From NCBI GenBank assembly GCA_011523725.1, contig WTGD01000240.1:1-6753 (forward strand): a stretch of 6,753 bases of DNA, written 5' to 3'. The notes under the pieces were generated by a model. That model made no database searches. It worked only from the letters and a program-made list of their open reading frames with translations, and was not told where the DNA came from. Origin of the DNA: Nitrospinota bacterium (lineage in GTDB: Bacteria; UBA8248). How positions within the stretch are numbered: position 1 is the stretch's first letter; each line of letters opens with the position of its first letter. A program made the position numbers and the translations under genes. This document shows, in pieces, positions 5,961-6,753 of the stretch.

Positions 5961-6050
5961 GTAGGGACAGGCCCCCGTGCCTGTCCCTGTGTAGAGCAAC
6001 CACGGGGAAGGGCAATCCGATAAGGGCGGCCTCGGGGGGCCGCCCCTACG
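5961..6050. repeat. Composite palindromic repeat, copy B
   Basis: Same order and orientation of words as 871-970. GTAGGGACAGGC pairs with GCCTGTCCC (arms 5964-5972 and 5979-5987, loop CCCCGT), followed by the linker GCAACCACGGGGAA and ATCCGATAAGGGCGGCC. The second hairpin, GGGCGGCC/GGCCGCCC (6024-6031, 6038-6045), is followed by CCTACG. Here both hairpins are intact, so this copy looks closer to the full-length form. Confidence 0.7.
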
Positions 6051-6069
6051 AGGTGGTGCGGTTTTGCCC

Positions 6070-6111
6070 GTCATTCCGGCTATCGCCGGAATGATCAGCG
6101 AACCCCCGCTG
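6070..6111. repeat. GTCATTCCGGC-type hairpin and an adjoining small hairpin
   Basis: TCATTCCGGC (6071-6080) and GCCGGAATGA (6085-6094) form a perfect 10-base stem with loop TATC, a form common among dispersed bacterial intergenic palindromes. CAGCG-AACCCC-CGCTG follows at 6096-6111. A half copy, GCCGGAAT, recurs at 6230-6237. Confidence 0.6.
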
Positions 6112-6130
6112 GTAAAGGCAGGGTTTGCGT

Positions 6131-6199
6131 GTAGGGGTCGCATACATGCGACCCGCTTCGTGAATGCGAAAGGCTGGGCCGCATATATGCGGCCCCTAC
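6131..6199. repeat. Twin-palindrome element with complementary outer arms
   Basis: The first palindrome is GGGTCGCAT-AC-ATGCGACCC (6135-6154). The second is the perfect 20-base palindrome at 6176-6195, whose half-site is GGGCCGCATA. The outer arms GTAGGGGTCGCAT (6131-6143) and ATGCGGCCCCTAC (6187-6199) are complementary at 12 of 13 positions, so the element can form two local hairpins or one long one. TTCG/CGAA (6157-6160, 6167-6170) can pair in the middle. It lies about 75 bases downstream of the chromate transporter stop. From 6200 to 6271 I see nothing further except the half copy at 6230. Confidence 0.65.
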
Positions 6200-6271
6200 G
6201 ACAGCCCCTGCAAAACGAGTGGCGATGATGCCGGAATAACGTCGGGGCGGGAGCACCATCTCTTCGTTCCG

Positions 6272-6753
6272 CTATCCGGCGAAGTGATCCACCGCGGCGA
6301 ATCCAAGACCCATCAGCGCCGCGACGCCCAGGGTTCTCATGAGAGACTCGCGCCGCCACAGGAGCATGATCGCGCTCACGGCGACGACGAGGAGAACCCG
6401 CCAGTCCAGGGAACCCCAAACCGGCGTCAGGAGCTTGACCGGGCCGAGCTGCACGGTAGGCAGTTCGGTGAACAGGACGTGCAGACTGAACCAGATGGAG
6501 AGGTTGAGGATGACGCCCACCACCGCCGCCGTTATCGACTCCAGGGCGCCCTTCAGCCGAGGCTGGGCGGTGAGTCGCTCGATATAGGGCGCGCCCGCGA
6601 ATATCCACAGGAAACAGGGCGCGAACGTGACCCAGAGCGTGACCAGCGCGCCGGCGATTCCCATGCTCACCCCGCCCGCCCGGTATGCCGCGACATAGCC
6701 GACGAACTCCGTCACCAGGATCAACGGCCCCGGGGTGGTTTCCGCAAGCCCCA
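6272..6753 (-). CDS. chrA: Chromate transporter (CHR family), C-terminal part
   Basis: Membrane protein of the chromate ion transporter family; characterised members move chromate out of the cell. The 159 visible residues begin at the right edge with the family signature GLAETTPGPL and continue into ILVTEFVGYVAAYRAGG. A hydrophobic segment ending FAPCFLWIFAGAPYIERL follows (residues about 34-60), then ESITAAVVGVILNLSIWF, WRVLLVVAVSAIML and a last helix near the C-terminus. That order matches the C-terminal half of long-chain ChrA, but a one-domain CHR protein cannot be excluded because the N-terminus lies outside the window. The stop is TAG at 6274-6272. No T-rich terminator follows; the first strong structure downstream is the twin palindrome. 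The role is inferred from family membership; many environmental CHR proteins have untested substrates. Confidence 0.88.
   Translation of the reverse strand, partial: GLAETTPGPLILVTEFVGYVAAYRAGGVSMGIAGALVTLWVTFAPCFLWIFAGAPYIERLTAQPRLKGALESITAAVVGVILNLSIWFSLHVLFTELPTVQLGPVKLLTPVWGSLDWRVLLVVAVSAIMLLWRRESLMRTLGVAALMGLGFAAVDHFAG

Noticed and set aside
5961..6199. CRISPR array
   Set aside because: The repeats differ in sequence and spacing, are palindromic transposon-like units, and no cas gene is near.
6131..6199. tRNA-like cloverleaf (seven-base outer stem GTAGGGG/CCCCTAC)
   Set aside because: The outer arm overlaps the arms of the inner palindromes. There is no anticodon-arm consensus, T-loop GTTCRA or D-loop.
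5763..6608. A 281-residue minus-strand open frame
   Set aside because: It overlaps the chromate transporter out of frame and runs through non-coding palindromic repeats. The composition is Arg/Pro/Gly-rich without domain character.

Overview
The window comes from a GC-rich bacterial chromosome. All five genes sit on the minus strand, so transcription runs from high to low coordinates. No marker fixes the taxonomy. The GC-rich coding bias, the sigma70-like promoter motifs and the many GTAGGG(G/A)C...G(T/C)CCCTAC palindromes in the spacers fit an uncultured, large-genome Gram-negative-type environmental bacterium. That placement is inference.

Layout in transcription order: (1) 6753-6272, the C-terminal part of a chromate (CHR/ChrA-type) transporter, cut by the window edge. 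(2) 6271-5745, a 527-base spacer packed with hairpin repeats, followed by a probable promoter and a 5' leader. (3) 5744-3990 and 3949-2180, two tandem paralogous CocE/NonD-type alpha/beta hydrolases 40 bases apart, almost certainly co-transcribed. (4) 2179-1810, a spacer holding a MITE-like element with possible target-site duplications and outward-facing terminators, then a good promoter for the next gene. (5) 1809-1087, a cytoplasmic aspartate/glutamate racemase-superfamily protein. (6) 1086-773, another repeat-rich spacer. (7) 772-1, most of an EamA/DMT-family membrane transporter, cut by the left edge.

The two hydrolases are the centre of the window. They have the GxSxx nucleophile elbow and the C-terminal jelly-roll domain of the cocaine-esterase/X-Pro-dipeptidyl-peptidase group. 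At the place where CocE carries its catalytic Asp (a W-Y-D motif) both have W-G-G-Q-G-L-H-P-R-G, so the acid member of the triad is missing or has moved. The neighbouring racemase-like protein has one catalytic-type Cys instead of two. A hydrolase pair, a racemase-superfamily enzyme and a DMT exporter could form a small catabolic neighbourhood for an ester or amide compound. The genes have separate promoters, so this link is weak.

The spacers carry as much signal as the genes: a long composite repeat present twice about 5.1 kb apart, 16-base inverted repeats bracketing the racemase gene with one copy supplying its stop codon, a twin-palindrome element that could switch folds, and the MITE-like element. 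I see no rRNA, tRNA, CRISPR array or complete insertion sequence.
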